A stretch of DNA of 64,000 nucleotides from Bacillota bacterium (GTDB taxonomy: Bacteria > Bacillota > Clostridia > Lachnospirales > Cellulosilyticaceae): positions 62,001-126,000 of the forward strand of contig JAEYPM010000038.1 of the NCBI GenBank assembly GCA_023410675.1. The letters run 5' to 3'. The notes under the pieces are model-generated. The model saw only the letters and a program-made list of their open reading frames with translations. It searched no databases and was not told the DNA's origin. Shown one piece after another: positions 1 to 8,059 of this stretch. The position numbers and the translations under genes are program-made. The stretch's first letter is position 1, and each line of letters begins with the position of its first letter.

Positions 1-1
1 G

Positions 2-322
2 GATGATAGACTGATTGGTGTTATCGTGGTGAGCGTTGGACTGCCACAAATAGGTCTTGAAAGAGAACTTATTAAAGACTATTTTGATAAAAAAGGTGAT
101 GAGGGTTATCACTACGCCTATACTTTCCCTGGTTTTAATAAAGTCCTTCAAGCAGCAGGCAGGCTAATTCGTACAGAGCGGGATAGAGGCATTATTTTAC
201 TGATTGATGATCGATTTAATAGCTTTTTGTATAAAAATCTTTTCCCAAATGAATGGCAAAATTATCAGGTAGTCAGTCAGAAAAAAATTAATAAAATTTT
301 AGATGATTTTTGGGGAGGGTAA
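2..322 (+). CDS. DinG/Rad3-type DNA helicase, C-terminal fragment
   Basis: The reading frame is open from base 2, so this is the last ~106 residues of a gene that starts outside the window. The fragment carries QAAGRLIRTERDRG, the motif VI arginine-finger segment of XPD/DinG-like superfamily 2 helicases, followed by a typical LIDDRF stretch. Enzymes of this family unwind DNA or R-loops using ATP and often hold an iron-sulphur cluster, but that part is not visible here. The gene ends just 3 nt before the -35 box of the marR promoter. Family is fairly certain; the exact subfamily cannot be judged from the tail. Confidence 0.8.
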   Translation, partial: DDRLIGVIVVSVGLPQIGLERELIKDYFDKKGDEGYHYAYTFPGFNKVLQAAGRLIRTERDRGIILLIDDRFNSFLYKNLFPNEWQNYQVVSQKKINKILDDFWGG

Positions 323-325
323 AGG

Positions 326-371
326 TTGACAAATAAATAGTTCGGGGTTAGAATGAAAATATACTTCGAAC
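326..371 (+). promoter_or_regulatory. Promoter and candidate autoregulatory operator of the marR gene
   Basis: TTGACA at 326-331, a 17-nt spacer and TAGAAT at 349-354 form a strong sigma-A promoter. GTTCG (340-344) and CGAAC (367-371) form an inverted repeat that covers the -10 box. A very similar arrangement (AAATAGTTCG ... CTTCG ... CGAA) recurs at 968-1002 ahead of arsA, which suggests one regulator, probably the MarR protein encoded between them, binds both. Confidence 0.65.
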
Positions 372-405
372 AAGGAATTAAAATAAGCGTGCGAAGGGGA
401 CAAAA

Positions 406-897
406 ATGGAGAATTATAAAGACTTTTTAATTGAGTCACTTATTTTTAGCTATATAGACGAGTTCAAATTCTTGCTATTTCCAGATGAGTCCAATCGATT
501 TTTTTTGGACTACTCAAAGAATGAAGTTTTTACGATGCTTTTTGTTTATCAAAAAAAAGTTGTTAATGTAACCGAAATAGCAGAGTATATAAATGCACCA
601 CTCAATACGGCTACAGGGGTTATAAGTAGACTTGAGAAGAAAATGTTACTGAAAAGAAGCCGTGACCATATTGATAAAAGGGTAGTTAAGATTCAGTTGA
701 CTGAGGAAGGCAAGGCATTTATAGAAACCGAAAAAAAGATGCTAGAATACTATTTTAAAAAGATATATGTGGCGTTAAGTGACGAAGAAAAGAGTGTAGC
801 TCTTGGAATTATTAACAAGATTATTAAGGTTCTAAAAACTAAATCAACACATGAAGAAGGACCCATTAAAAAAGTGAAGAAAATAACCATAGAGTAA
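406..897 (+). CDS. MarR-family transcriptional regulator
   Basis: A 163-aa winged-helix protein. The central part (about residues 40-115) has the MarR layout: a recognition helix region NVTEIAEYINAPLNTATGVI, then a wing with KRSRDHIDKRVVKIQLTEEG, where the D-KR-R signature is typical of the family. The N- and C-terminal helices would form the dimer interface. It is the first gene ahead of two ArsA-type ATPases; the same candidate operator occurs in front of it and in front of arsA, so it probably represses both. The ATG at 406 follows an AAGGGGA ribosome binding site. The inducer is unknown. Confidence 0.85.
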   Translation: MENYKDFLIESLIFSYIDEFKFLLFPDESNRFFLDYSKNEVFTMLFVYQKKVVNVTEIAEYINAPLNTATGVISRLEKKMLLKRSRDHIDKRVVKIQLTEEGKAFIETEKKMLEYYFKKIYVALSDEEKSVALGIINKIIKVLKTKSTHEEGPIKKVKKITIE

Positions 898-960
898 CTT
901 ACCAATGAAAGATTAAATGATGAATGCATTATAGGGGTAACGCTAATGGTAAGTTATTTT
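895..960 (+). repeat. 10-bp perfect inverted repeat followed by T-run between marR and arsA
   Basis: TAACTTACCA (895-904, including the marR stop codon) and TGGTAAGTTA (947-956) are perfectly complementary, separated by 42 nt and followed by TTTT. It could be a large-loop intrinsic terminator or attenuator between marR and arsA. The long loop makes it weaker than a classical terminator. Confidence 0.45.
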
Positions 961-1002
961 TATAATAAATAGTTCGAGACAAGAATTAATCTTCGTTCGA
1001 AT
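961..1002 (+). promoter_or_regulatory. Candidate promoter/operator of the arsA pair
   Basis: TATAAT at 961-966 is a plausible -10 box without a clear -35 partner. GTTCGA (972-977) and TCGAAT (997-1002) form an imperfect inverted repeat with nearly the same spacing as the one over the marR promoter, inside a shared AAATAGTTCG...CTTCG context. The match between the two sites is direct; binding by the MarR protein is inferred. Confidence 0.5.
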
Positions 1003-1017
1003 AAAAGGAGGCTAACT

Positions 1018-2184
1018 ATGGAAAGAATTATTATTTTTACTGGAAAAGGTGGCGTTGGAAAAACAAGTGTAGCAGCCGCACATGCCTTGAAGGGAGCTAA
1101 AGAAGGGAAAAAGACAGTTATTGTAAGCACAGACATGGCACATAATTTAAGTGACTTATTTGAAATACAATTAGGAGCAGAACCAATAAAGATTTGTGAC
1201 AACCTTATTGCTATTGAAGTAGATCCAAATCACGAGATGCAAAGGCACTATGATTCTATTGCTCATGCATTTAATCAGCTACTTCCCAAAGATAAACAAG
1301 GTGATATAGGTGGCTTAGAGGATATTGCTGTGTTTCCTGGCATTGAGGAACTATTTTCTCTACTTAAAATCAAAGAACTTTATGATTCCAATGAATATGA
1401 CCTTATTATAGTGGATTGTGCTCCCACAGGTGAAACATTATCTTTACTTAAGTTTCCTGAACTTTTCTCATGGTATATGGAAAAGCTTTTCCCCATTGAG
1501 AAAGTAGCACTAAAAGTATTAAGGCCTATTTCAAAAACAGCATTTAAAATTGAACTTCCAGATAAGCATGCTTTAAATGATGTAGAACGGCTCTATGTAA
1601 ACTTAGCAAGTCTACAAAATCTCTTAAAAGACCGAGAAGTATGTAGTATAAGACTTGTTACGATTCCTGAAAAGATGGTGGTAGAAGAAACAAAAAGAAA
1701 CTATATGTATTTAAATCTATATAATTTTAATGTAGATGCCTTGTATATTAACCGTATCCTTCCTCGGAATATCAAAAATGCTTTTTTTGATGGATGGAAA
1801 GAAGTTCAAAAAAAGTATATTCAGGAGCTGCAGATGGCATTTGTGCATATACCAAACTACATGATTAAATGGTATGAAACAGATTTAAACGGAATAAGTG
1901 CCATTGAGCATGTAGTAGAAGACGCTCTTACAGATAAGAATTTACTGGAAGTGCTGAAAAACACACAAAATGAGGTCTTTGAAAAAACAGAAAATGGGTA
2001 TCGCTTAGAGGTCTATATTCCTTTTGCAGATAAAACAGCGTTTGATCTATATGAGACAGAGACAGACCTTACGATTAAGATAGGAAACTTTAAAAGAAAT
2101 ATTCCTTTGCCAAGTGCAATTAGAAACTTTAGCGTTTCCTCAGCAAAACTAGAAAGTCAAAAGTTATCCATCCAATTTGAGTAG
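1018..2184 (+). CDS. ArsA/GET3-type ATPase with HSP20-like C-terminal domain (copy 1)
   Basis: A 388-aa ATPase of the deviant-Walker (SIMIBI) class. The N-terminus has the GKGGVGKTS P-loop at about residues 9-17, a switch I-like STDMAHNLSDLF segment and a switch II DCAPTGET motif near residue 137. The last ~70 residues (EVYIPFADKTAF onwards) resemble the beta-sandwich ArsA_HSP20 domain. Members of the family load or move anions or tail-anchored proteins; no arsB-like pump lies nearby, so arsenite export is not supported. It is followed after 11 nt by a small ORF and then a close paralogue, which suggests a heteromeric or tandem-domain ATPase. Well supported as a family, unknown as a function. 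Confidence 0.85.
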   Translation: MERIIIFTGKGGVGKTSVAAAHALKGAKEGKKTVIVSTDMAHNLSDLFEIQLGAEPIKICDNLIAIEVDPNHEMQRHYDSIAHAFNQLLPKDKQGDIGGLEDIAVFPGIEELFSLLKIKELYDSNEYDLIIVDCAPTGETLSLLKFPELFSWYMEKLFPIEKVALKVLRPISKTAFKIELPDKHALNDVERLYVNLASLQNLLKDREVCSIRLVTIPEKMVVEETKRNYMYLNLYNFNVDALYINRILPRNIKNAFFDGWKEVQKKYIQELQMAFVHIPNYMIKWYETDLNGISAIEHVVEDALTDKNLLEVLKNTQNEVFEKTENGYRLEVYIPFADKTAFDLYETETDLTIKIGNFKRNIPLPSAIRNFSVSSAKLESQKLSIQFE

Positions 2185-2195
2185 GAGGGTGTATT

Positions 2196-2432
2196 ATGAA
2201 TAAGGTATTTATAGAAAAGATGATTAAGTCTAAAATGTTAGAATATGAAGCAATTAAAGAAATTATGCCCGAAAAGATAAAGGATCAAATCAATCATTTA
2301 GAGAATGAAACAATGAGTCTATTCAAAGATATCGCCTTTGACATGATTTGTCAGGTGGAGAAAGAAGAAAATTCAGAAGATAGTAAATCGTTAACAAAGA
2401 AAGCAAAGAAAGTTAGTGTAGATTTTGACTAG
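2196..2432 (+). CDS. Small charged protein between two ArsA ATPases
   Basis: A 78-aa, mostly helical, lysine- and glutamate-rich protein with no motif that I recognise. A GGAGGGTG ribosome binding site precedes the ATG, and it sits 11 nt after the first ArsA gene and 15 nt before the second, so it is almost certainly co-transcribed with both. A role as adaptor or linker of the two ATPases is a reasonable guess from position only. Confidence 0.65.
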   Translation: MNKVFIEKMIKSKMLEYEAIKEIMPEKIKDQINHLENETMSLFKDIAFDMICQVEKEENSEDSKSLTKKAKKVSVDFD

Positions 2433-2447
2433 GAGAGGGGATAAGCT

Positions 2448-3608
2448 ATGAGAATTATTTTATATACAGGGAAGGGTGGCGTTGGGAAAACCAGCATTGC
2501 AGCAAGTACAGCATGCAAAATAGCAAGCAGTGGGAAAAAGGTACTTATCATGAGCACTGATCAGGCACATAGCTTAGGCGATTCTTTTGACCAAAAGCTA
2601 AGCCATAAGCCACTAGAAATAACAAAAAATCTTTATGCTATGGAAATAGATACTTTCGTGGAAAATGAGAAAGCATGGGGAAAGCTAAAAGATTATCTTA
2701 AAGAGCTGATGACTATCAAGTCTCAAAAAAGTATTGAAGTAGAAGAACTACTTGTCTTTCCTGGGTTTGAAGAATTATTTTCTTTAATTAAGATAAAAGA
2801 GTTAGCGGATGAAGGAGTATATGACGTTATCATTGTTGACTGTGCACCTACTGGCGAAACAATGTCACTTTTAAAGTTCCCAGAGCTCTTTAAGTGGTGG
2901 ATGGAAAAGATATTTCCAATCAAGAGAAAGGGTGCGAAGCTCGTCAAACCAATTGTTGAGTCAACTCTTAAAGTGCCTATGCCATCTGATGATGCTTTTG
3001 ATGAGATGGAAAGGCTTTATAAAAAACTTGAAGAACTTCAGTGCCTTATATCAAATAAAGATAGCGTCAGTATTAGAATAGTGACAACCCCTGAAAAGAT
3101 TGTTGTAAAAGAGGCGAAACGAAGTTTTTCTTACCTTCATTTATTTGACTATAATGTTGATGCAATTATTATTAACAAGGTTTTTCCTAAAGCATCATTA
3201 GAAGGATACTTTGATCAGTGGGTACAGCTTCAAGAAGAGAGTATAAAAGATATTAAAGAAAGCTTTAAAGGGATACCAATATTTGAGTTAGAACTGATAA
3301 ACCATGAGCTTAGGAAATATGAGGTCCTAAGTAAAGCCGCAAGTCAAATTTATGGAGTGGTTAGGCCAGAAGAAGTGTTATTTAAGGATAAAATTTTTAC
3401 AATTAATAAAGATGATGAAGGATATTATCTGAGTGTTCATATTCCATTTGCTCATAAGGATGAACTAGGCCTTACACAAAAAGGTGAGGAGATAACCTTA
3501 TCTATTAAAAATGAAAAACGTAGTTTTATATTGCCTGGTAGGTTTAAGTCTAAAGAAGTAGTTAAGGCGAAATACCAAGATGATAGACTCTGTATTTATT
3601 TTTCTTAA
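2448..3608 (+). CDS. ArsA/GET3-type ATPase with HSP20-like C-terminal domain (copy 2)
   Basis: A 386-aa paralogue of the ATPase at 1018-2184 with the same order: GKGGVGKTS P-loop (residues 8-16), STDQAHSLGDSF switch region, DCAPTGET switch II, and an HSP20-like C-terminal domain starting SVHIPFAHKDEL. The two copies align along their full length but have clearly diverged, so the duplication is old. Canonical ArsA has two ATPase halves in one chain; here two separate single-domain subunits are made from one operon. No terminator lies inside the operon after marR except the weak repeat at 895-956. Confidence 0.85.
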   Translation: MRIILYTGKGGVGKTSIAASTACKIASSGKKVLIMSTDQAHSLGDSFDQKLSHKPLEITKNLYAMEIDTFVENEKAWGKLKDYLKELMTIKSQKSIEVEELLVFPGFEELFSLIKIKELADEGVYDVIIVDCAPTGETMSLLKFPELFKWWMEKIFPIKRKGAKLVKPIVESTLKVPMPSDDAFDEMERLYKKLEELQCLISNKDSVSIRIVTTPEKIVVKEAKRSFSYLHLFDYNVDAIIINKVFPKASLEGYFDQWVQLQEESIKDIKESFKGIPIFELELINHELRKYEVLSKAASQIYGVVRPEEVLFKDKIFTINKDDEGYYLSVHIPFAHKDELGLTQKGEEITLSIKNEKRSFILPGRFKSKEVVKAKYQDDRLCIYFS

Positions 3609-3626
3609 GGATTTTGTGGTTATTAG

Positions 3627-3635
3627 TGGTATAAT
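3627..3635 (+). promoter_or_regulatory. Extended -10 promoter element for the small zinc-ribbon gene
   Basis: TGGTATAAT at 3627-3635 is an extended -10 element (TGn-TATAAT) in the 66-nt gap after the second arsA gene. There is no good -35 box, as is usual for this promoter class. Confidence 0.45.
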
Positions 3636-3674
3636 AATTGATAATCTTAAGAAATATGAAGAGGAGGAATTCAA

Positions 3675-3842
3675 ATGAAAGAAAACAAATATTATTGTCC
3701 TAAATGCAAAGAACCTGTTAAGGTATTAGCGGCTTGTGGTGCAACCAATTATTTTTGTGATCACTGTAAGAATTTAGTATCCAGTAAGACGGTACTAACA
3801 GAAGAACAAATCACCAGTTTAAAGATAGAAGAAAATAATTAA
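3675..3842 (+). CDS. Small zinc-ribbon protein (55 aa)
   Basis: A 55-aa protein with two cysteine pairs, CPKC at residues 8-11 and CDHC at residues 28-31, spaced as in rubredoxin-like zinc ribbons. The first 34 residues form the metal-binding knuckle and the rest is a short acidic tail. A GAGGAGG ribosome binding site (3661-3667) lies 7 nt before the ATG, and an extended -10 promoter precedes it. The coding call rests on the cysteine spacing plus the start signals. Function unknown; nucleic-acid or protein binding are both possible. Confidence 0.75.
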   Translation: MKENKYYCPKCKEPVKVLAACGATNYFCDHCKNLVSSKTVLTEEQITSLKIEENN

Positions 3843-3915
3843 TGAATAATAATGCCATTGATTAAAGGCTAGATGTTAAGGGTAATATACGGGATAGAGA
3901 GAGGGGAAAGTCGGC

Positions 3916-4344
3916 ATGCTGTTTAAAAGAAAAAATAAAGATAACAATCAAGAGTGTAATCCAGCAGAAAAAATATCAGTATTTGATTTAGATTGGCATA
4001 TTACAGAGGGGTATGGCTCGATTAAAAGAGAGGGGAATAGGCAATATAGAGAAGAAGAATTTTCAGAAACAATAGTTGCCTATTTAGTGGGAGATCCTCA
4101 ATTGAATCAAGAAGGCAGATTTTTCAATTTTAAAACAGATAAAAAATATAAAACTTTAGAATTTACTATATGGGCTGAGTCAGGTTCGGATGATTTAACA
4201 GTATTTGTTCATGACGTAATGATTGACGTTACAAGAAAACCAACAGTATATACTATTGATATTTCTCGTTATAAGGAAATAGGTATTTATTTTGATATAG
4301 AAAAAGATGCTAAAATTATTGTGGCAGATCCTGTAGTCTATTAA
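3916..4344 (+). CDS. Hypothetical beta-rich protein
   Basis: A 142-aa soluble protein with no signal peptide or membrane segment. After a basic N-terminus (MLFKRKNK) it is dominated by alternating hydrophobic/polar stretches (KTLEFTIWAES, DLTVFVHDVMIDV, KIIVADPVVY) that look like a beta sandwich. I do not recognise the family. The ATG at 3916 follows an AGAGGGGAAAG ribosome binding site. It may be expressed with the small zinc-ribbon gene 73 nt upstream. Confidence 0.65.
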   Translation: MLFKRKNKDNNQECNPAEKISVFDLDWHITEGYGSIKREGNRQYREEEFSETIVAYLVGDPQLNQEGRFFNFKTDKKYKTLEFTIWAESGSDDLTVFVHDVMIDVTRKPTVYTIDISRYKEIGIYFDIEKDAKIIVADPVVY

Positions 4345-4473
4345 TTTTAGAATTTGCTTGTAAGTTTTTAAGATATATCGTGTGTATTCATGGAAACTTA
4401 ATAAATGTATTACAGGTATAGCTTTTGGTTTTGATGGAATAGGAGGGTATTAAGAGTAAAAATAATTAATGAG

Positions 4474-4520
4474 AACACAAGTACGCGTATGCTATGCACG
4501 TCCAGTACTTGTGTTTTTTA
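4474..4520 (+). terminator. Intrinsic terminator
   Basis: AACACAAGTAC (4474-4484) and GTACTTGTGTT (4505-4515) form a perfect 11-bp stem with a 20-nt loop, followed by TTTTT. The loop itself can extend pairing (CGT...ACG). It closes the transcription unit ahead of the GntR operon. Confidence 0.85.
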
Positions 4521-4616
4521 TTGCTACAGTTGTATTACTAGGTAAATTCGTAGAGCATAACCTAATGTTAAAATGTGAACTATATATTCGTTTTATACGA
4601 ATGGATTAAATGGATA

Positions 4617-4657
4617 TTGACATAGCATATTATATGTGTTATATATTAAGTATAACA
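4617..4657 (+). promoter_or_regulatory. Promoter with overlapping palindromic operator for the gntR-ABC operon
   Basis: TTGACA (4617-4622), a 17-nt spacer and TATATT (4640-4645) make a strong promoter. TGTTATA (4637-4643) and TATAACA (4651-4657) are a perfect inverted repeat with a 7-nt centre that covers the -10 box; the right arm is partly repeated 9 nt later (TATAACAAG twice). This is where an autoregulating YtrA-type repressor would bind. Confidence 0.7.
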
Positions 4658-4748
4658 AGTATAACAAGTAGAATAAATGTAAAAAAGCATAGCAAATGCA
4701 GTAAATATGAGGTGGTGACACATACTATCATAATAGGAGGGATAAGGT

Positions 4749-5138
4749 TTGTTTATAGAACTAGATTTCAATAGTGAAAAACCAATTTATACACAGTTAT
4801 ACGAGCAAATAATATTGGCACTTGCTCAAGGGAAATTAAAAGAAGGAGATTCATTACCAGCAGTGAGAGTGATGGCAGAAGAAATAGGGATCAATTTGCA
4901 TACTGTCAATAAGACCTATGCAATCCTTCGAGACGATGGATATATCAGTATGGATAGAAGAAGAGGAGCAGTTATAAACAAGGCACCAGTTAAGGCTAGT
5001 GAATACATGATGAAAAATATAGAAGAAAATCTTTTGCTTATAGCAGCAAAGGCTTCTTTAGTAGGGATGAGTAAGGAAAAGTTTATTGAGTTTTGTGAAA
5101 AATTTTATGACAAGAGTGGAGGGGAAGATAATGAATGA
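4749..5138 (+). CDS. GntR-family regulator, YtrA subfamily
   Basis: A 129-aa regulator with the GntR winged helix in the first ~70 residues (FNSEKPIYTQLYEQIILAL ... LPAVRVMAEEIGINLHTVNKTYAIL, then the DRRRGAVI wing) and only a short helical C-terminus, the mark of the YtrA subfamily that controls ABC-transporter operons. The TTG start at 4749 is set by an AGGAGGG ribosome binding site. It heads an operon with a DUF1648 membrane protein, ABC ATPase and permease, and very likely controls it through the palindrome over the promoter. Confidence 0.88.
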   Translation: MFIELDFNSEKPIYTQLYEQIILALAQGKLKEGDSLPAVRVMAEEIGINLHTVNKTYAILRDDGYISMDRRRGAVINKAPVKASEYMMKNIEENLLLIAAKASLVGMSKEKFIEFCEKFYDKSGGEDNE

Positions 5139-6264
5139 AGTAATGGCCATTAATATAATAAGCATCTTTGTTTTGTCAATCTTATATCTTAGTATTTTAT
5201 TTTCTCAGAGTATATCAAAAACAAACATGTTTTATGGTGTTAGGATAAGCAGTGAAGAAATGAATGCTAAAGAACTTAGACAGATTGATAAGAATTTTAA
5301 AAAATATATTACAGGAGTGTTTGTTATAACTGTAGTAGCAGAGTGTATTCTTCTTAATGGGACAAAGTTAAAAAATCCATTTGATTTATTGGGGGTTATT
5401 GGTTTTTCAATAGTTTCTTATTATGTTATTTATCTAAAGGCATACAAGAAAGCAAAGAATTTTAAAGAATCAAAAATAGCCCAAACTTCAAGTGAGTCAG
5501 AAACTGATAAAAAGGGTAAAAAGATCATTGATATAGATTTTATTAATGAAAAAAATAGTCTAAGGAAAATATTCTTTTATTTATATGTTGTGCTGGCATT
5601 ATTGGTACTAGGCGTAACAATTTATGCATTAGTTTCTTATGAAAGCTTACCCCAAAGAATCCCCACACACTGGAATTTTAGAGGTGAAGCAGATGCTTGG
5701 AACGTAAAATCATTTTATCAAGTATTTTTCCCAAATATGATGAATATACTTCTTTTCTTTTTACTTGCCTATTTTTCTTTAAATACGTTTTCGCTACGTA
5801 TAAAATTAGATGCTCAAGATATAGAAAAGAGTAAAAAAAGAGCAATTAAGTATTTAAAAGGCATTTCAATAAGTTTCTATATATTGACCTGTTCCATAGT
5901 ATTTTTGCTTGGAACGGCAGCTGTTGCAATGATAAATCAAAGCAATATTTCACCTTATATCATTGGACTTAATTTATTGTTTCTGTTATTTGCGATAGTT
6001 CTTCTCTTTTACTATTATTATAAATATGGCAATGTTGCTTTTTCGAAAGAGAAGGAAGAGAAAGGTTACTCTGTAGAGGATGAAGATAAATACTGGATAG
6101 CAGGATTTATCTACAATAATCCAGATGATCCTTTAGTTATCGTAGATAAAAGGTATGGGCTTGGTTGGACGATCAATGTAGGAAACTTAAAAGGAAAATT
6201 GATTATGATATTTCTTTTAATATTTGTTTTGATAACCCTAATATCTCCCTTTGTATTTTCATAA
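5131..6264 (+). CDS. DUF1648/DUF5808-type membrane protein
   Basis: About 377 aa with roughly eight hydrophobic segments. The LPQRIPTHWNFRGEADAW sequence is the hallmark of DUF1648, found in SdpI-like membrane proteins, and the C-terminal YWIAGFIYNNPDDP segment resembles the DUF5808 signature. I start it at the ATG at 5131, which has GGAGGGGAAG just upstream and overlaps the gntR stop codon by 8 nt; a longer frame upstream lacks a ribosome binding site. SdpI proteins give immunity to or signal a toxic peptide; whether this one does is unknown. Confidence 0.8.
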   Translation: MNEVMAINIISIFVLSILYLSILFSQSISKTNMFYGVRISSEEMNAKELRQIDKNFKKYITGVFVITVVAECILLNGTKLKNPFDLLGVIGFSIVSYYVIYLKAYKKAKNFKESKIAQTSSESETDKKGKKIIDIDFINEKNSLRKIFFYLYVVLALLVLGVTIYALVSYESLPQRIPTHWNFRGEADAWNVKSFYQVFFPNMMNILLFFLLAYFSLNTFSLRIKLDAQDIEKSKKRAIKYLKGISISFYILTCSIVFLLGTAAVAMINQSNISPYIIGLNLLFLLFAIVLLFYYYYKYGNVAFSKEKEEKGYSVEDEDKYWIAGFIYNNPDDPLVIVDKRYGLGWTINVGNLKGKLIMIFLLIFVLITLISPFVFS

Positions 6265-6347
6265 AAAATAGATTAAAATAAATAATATACAGAATTCACA
6301 TCATTAAATGAAAATGAAAATACACCATATAAGGTATTTAGGAGCGT

Positions 6348-7247
6348 ATGATGATAAGATTAGAAAATCTTTATAAGAGTTATCATAACGATATATATGT
6401 GCTTAAAAATGTCTCACTTGAAGTGAAAAAAGGTGAAATATATGGGCTTGTTGGCAAAAATGGAGCTGGCAAGACAACCCTTATGAATATTGCCTGTGGC
6501 CTTTTAAAACCTACTAGTGGAACATGTCATTATGAAGAGAGAGAAAAGGCTGTAGGATATCTGCCCGATATTCCAGCCTTTTTTACGTACTTTACAGCAA
6601 GGGAGTACTTAGCCTTTTTAGCTTCAGGAACAAATCTTAGCAATACTGAGGCAGAGCAGAAGATAAGCTCCTTGCTTACCTTGGTGGGCTTGCCACTAAG
6701 TGATAAGAAGAAGATTCAATCTTATTCTAGAGGAATGCTTCAAAGACTAGGCATTGCAGCAGTACTGATCAACGATCCTTCGGTTATTCTGTTAGATGAG
6801 CCAACATCAGCATTAGATCCTCTAGGAAGAGCCCAGCTTTTAGACATTATTAAAGGCCTTAGAGATCAAGGAAAGGCAATCCTTCTTTCAACACATATAT
6901 TAAGCGATATGGAAAAAGTATGTGATAGAATAGGTTTTTTACATAACGGAAAAATTGTAGATAGTTTTACTTCAACTCAGCTTATGCATAAGATGGATGC
7001 TCCAGATCGCTATATAATTTTAGTGAAACAGGATGCACAAAAGCTTTATATGCAGCTTAATGGGCAAAGCTTTGTGGAAAAGATTGAACGGGTATCAGAC
7101 TATAAGATAACGCTACATCTTAAAAAAGAGGAAAAAGCGATGGCTCAAATGCTTTATTTAATTGCAGATTCGGGGGTTGTTATTAATAGTATTTCAAGAG
7201 ATCAGAGCAATTTAGAGAGCCAGTTTATGGAGGTGATCAGTTCATGA
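6348..7247 (+). CDS. ABC transporter ATP-binding protein
   Basis: A 299-aa ATPase with Walker A GKNGAGKTT at about residues 37-45, signature SYSRGMLQRLG near 127, Walker B VILLDEPTSALDP near 146 and the switch histidine in LSTHIL. The C-terminal ~80 residues are the extra domain typical of drug or peptide exporters. It overlaps the permease gene by the ATGA tetranucleotide, so translation is coupled. It belongs to the YtrA-regulated operon. Confidence 0.93.
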   Translation: MMIRLENLYKSYHNDIYVLKNVSLEVKKGEIYGLVGKNGAGKTTLMNIACGLLKPTSGTCHYEEREKAVGYLPDIPAFFTYFTAREYLAFLASGTNLSNTEAEQKISSLLTLVGLPLSDKKKIQSYSRGMLQRLGIAAVLINDPSVILLDEPTSALDPLGRAQLLDIIKGLRDQGKAILLSTHILSDMEKVCDRIGFLHNGKIVDSFTSTQLMHKMDAPDRYIILVKQDAQKLYMQLNGQSFVEKIERVSDYKITLHLKKEEKAMAQMLYLIADSGVVINSISRDQSNLESQFMEVISS

Positions 7248-8059
7248 ATCAACTAGGTATGTGCATTCTAAAAGAATATACTGAGACGAAAAGACGTTAT
7301 AAACTATATGCTTTTCTAGGTGTTCCTTTATTGCTTGGATTTTTGGTTTTGATATCTTTGATTGTGTTACCAAGTCTTATAAGGACCCTTCCGAGTGAGA
7401 TGTTTACAACAAGTGGCGGTAGTGCAGGAGTAGCCGAGCTTTTAAGAGCTATGCTACCCGATAATGTTTCGGGTAGTATGGGTATGTATGCAGCAGATAT
7501 GGGACTCTTTTATATCATAACTGTAATTATGCTAACTTCAGGCGTCGTAACGAAGGAGATTAAGAAAAAGCAATGGATTTTACCTATGTGTGTGGGCATC
7601 AAACCTAAAAATATGCTTTTGGCTAAATATATTGTCTATGGATGTATGAGTATGAGTGCAACATTCTTAGGCTACACATTTTACTATATCATTGCTTTAT
7701 ATTATTTTGATAGAGATATGAGTGCCATTCAATTTTTAGCATGTGGCAGTGTGTTTGCTTTAGCAGTGCTGTGGGTAACGATCCTTAGCATTGGACTTTC
7801 AGTTACTTCAAAAAAACAGTGGATAGCCGCTTCAAGTATGATTGCAACAACTTTATTAACACCAGATATTTTGTATTTATTTAAATTCGGACGGTTTCTG
7901 CCTACATTTATGCTTACTTATGTATATAATTCAGGTCAGATCAGTGATAAAAGTAGTCTTATTGTCTCCATCATCGTTTCGCTTTTGACGATGGGAGGAA
8001 TGATTGTATGGTCATTGAAGGCTATTAAAAAAATAAAAGTAGAAGGGATAGGTACATGA
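7244..8059 (+). CDS. ABC transporter permease
   Basis: A 271-aa integral membrane protein with about six hydrophobic segments (for example YAFLGVPLLLGFLVLISLIV near residue 20 and a stretch around 225-250). It is an ABC-2-like permease, the partner of the preceding ATPase, with ATGA overlap. A ~35-residue extracytoplasmic loop follows the first segment. Substrate unknown; the YtrA context suggests a peptide or antibiotic stress role. Confidence 0.85.
   Translation: MNQLGMCILKEYTETKRRYKLYAFLGVPLLLGFLVLISLIVLPSLIRTLPSEMFTTSGGSAGVAELLRAMLPDNVSGSMGMYAADMGLFYIITVIMLTSGVVTKEIKKKQWILPMCVGIKPKNMLLAKYIVYGCMSMSATFLGYTFYYIIALYYFDRDMSAIQFLACGSVFALAVLWVTILSIGLSVTSKKQWIAASSMIATTLLTPDILYLFKFGRFLPTFMLTYVYNSGQISDKSSLIVSIIVSLLTMGGMIVWSLKAIKKIKVEGIGT

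Noticed and set aside
1018..3608. Arsenite resistance operon
   Set aside because: ArsA-like ATPases alone, with an HSP20-like tail and no arsB, arsC, arsD or ArsR regulator, do not support it.
4469..4610. A 46-codon ORF (MRTQVRVCYARPVLVFF...) inside and after the terminator at 4474-4520
   Set aside because: It runs through a perfect terminator stem and has no ribosome binding site at a suitable distance; coincidence of the T-rich hairpin.
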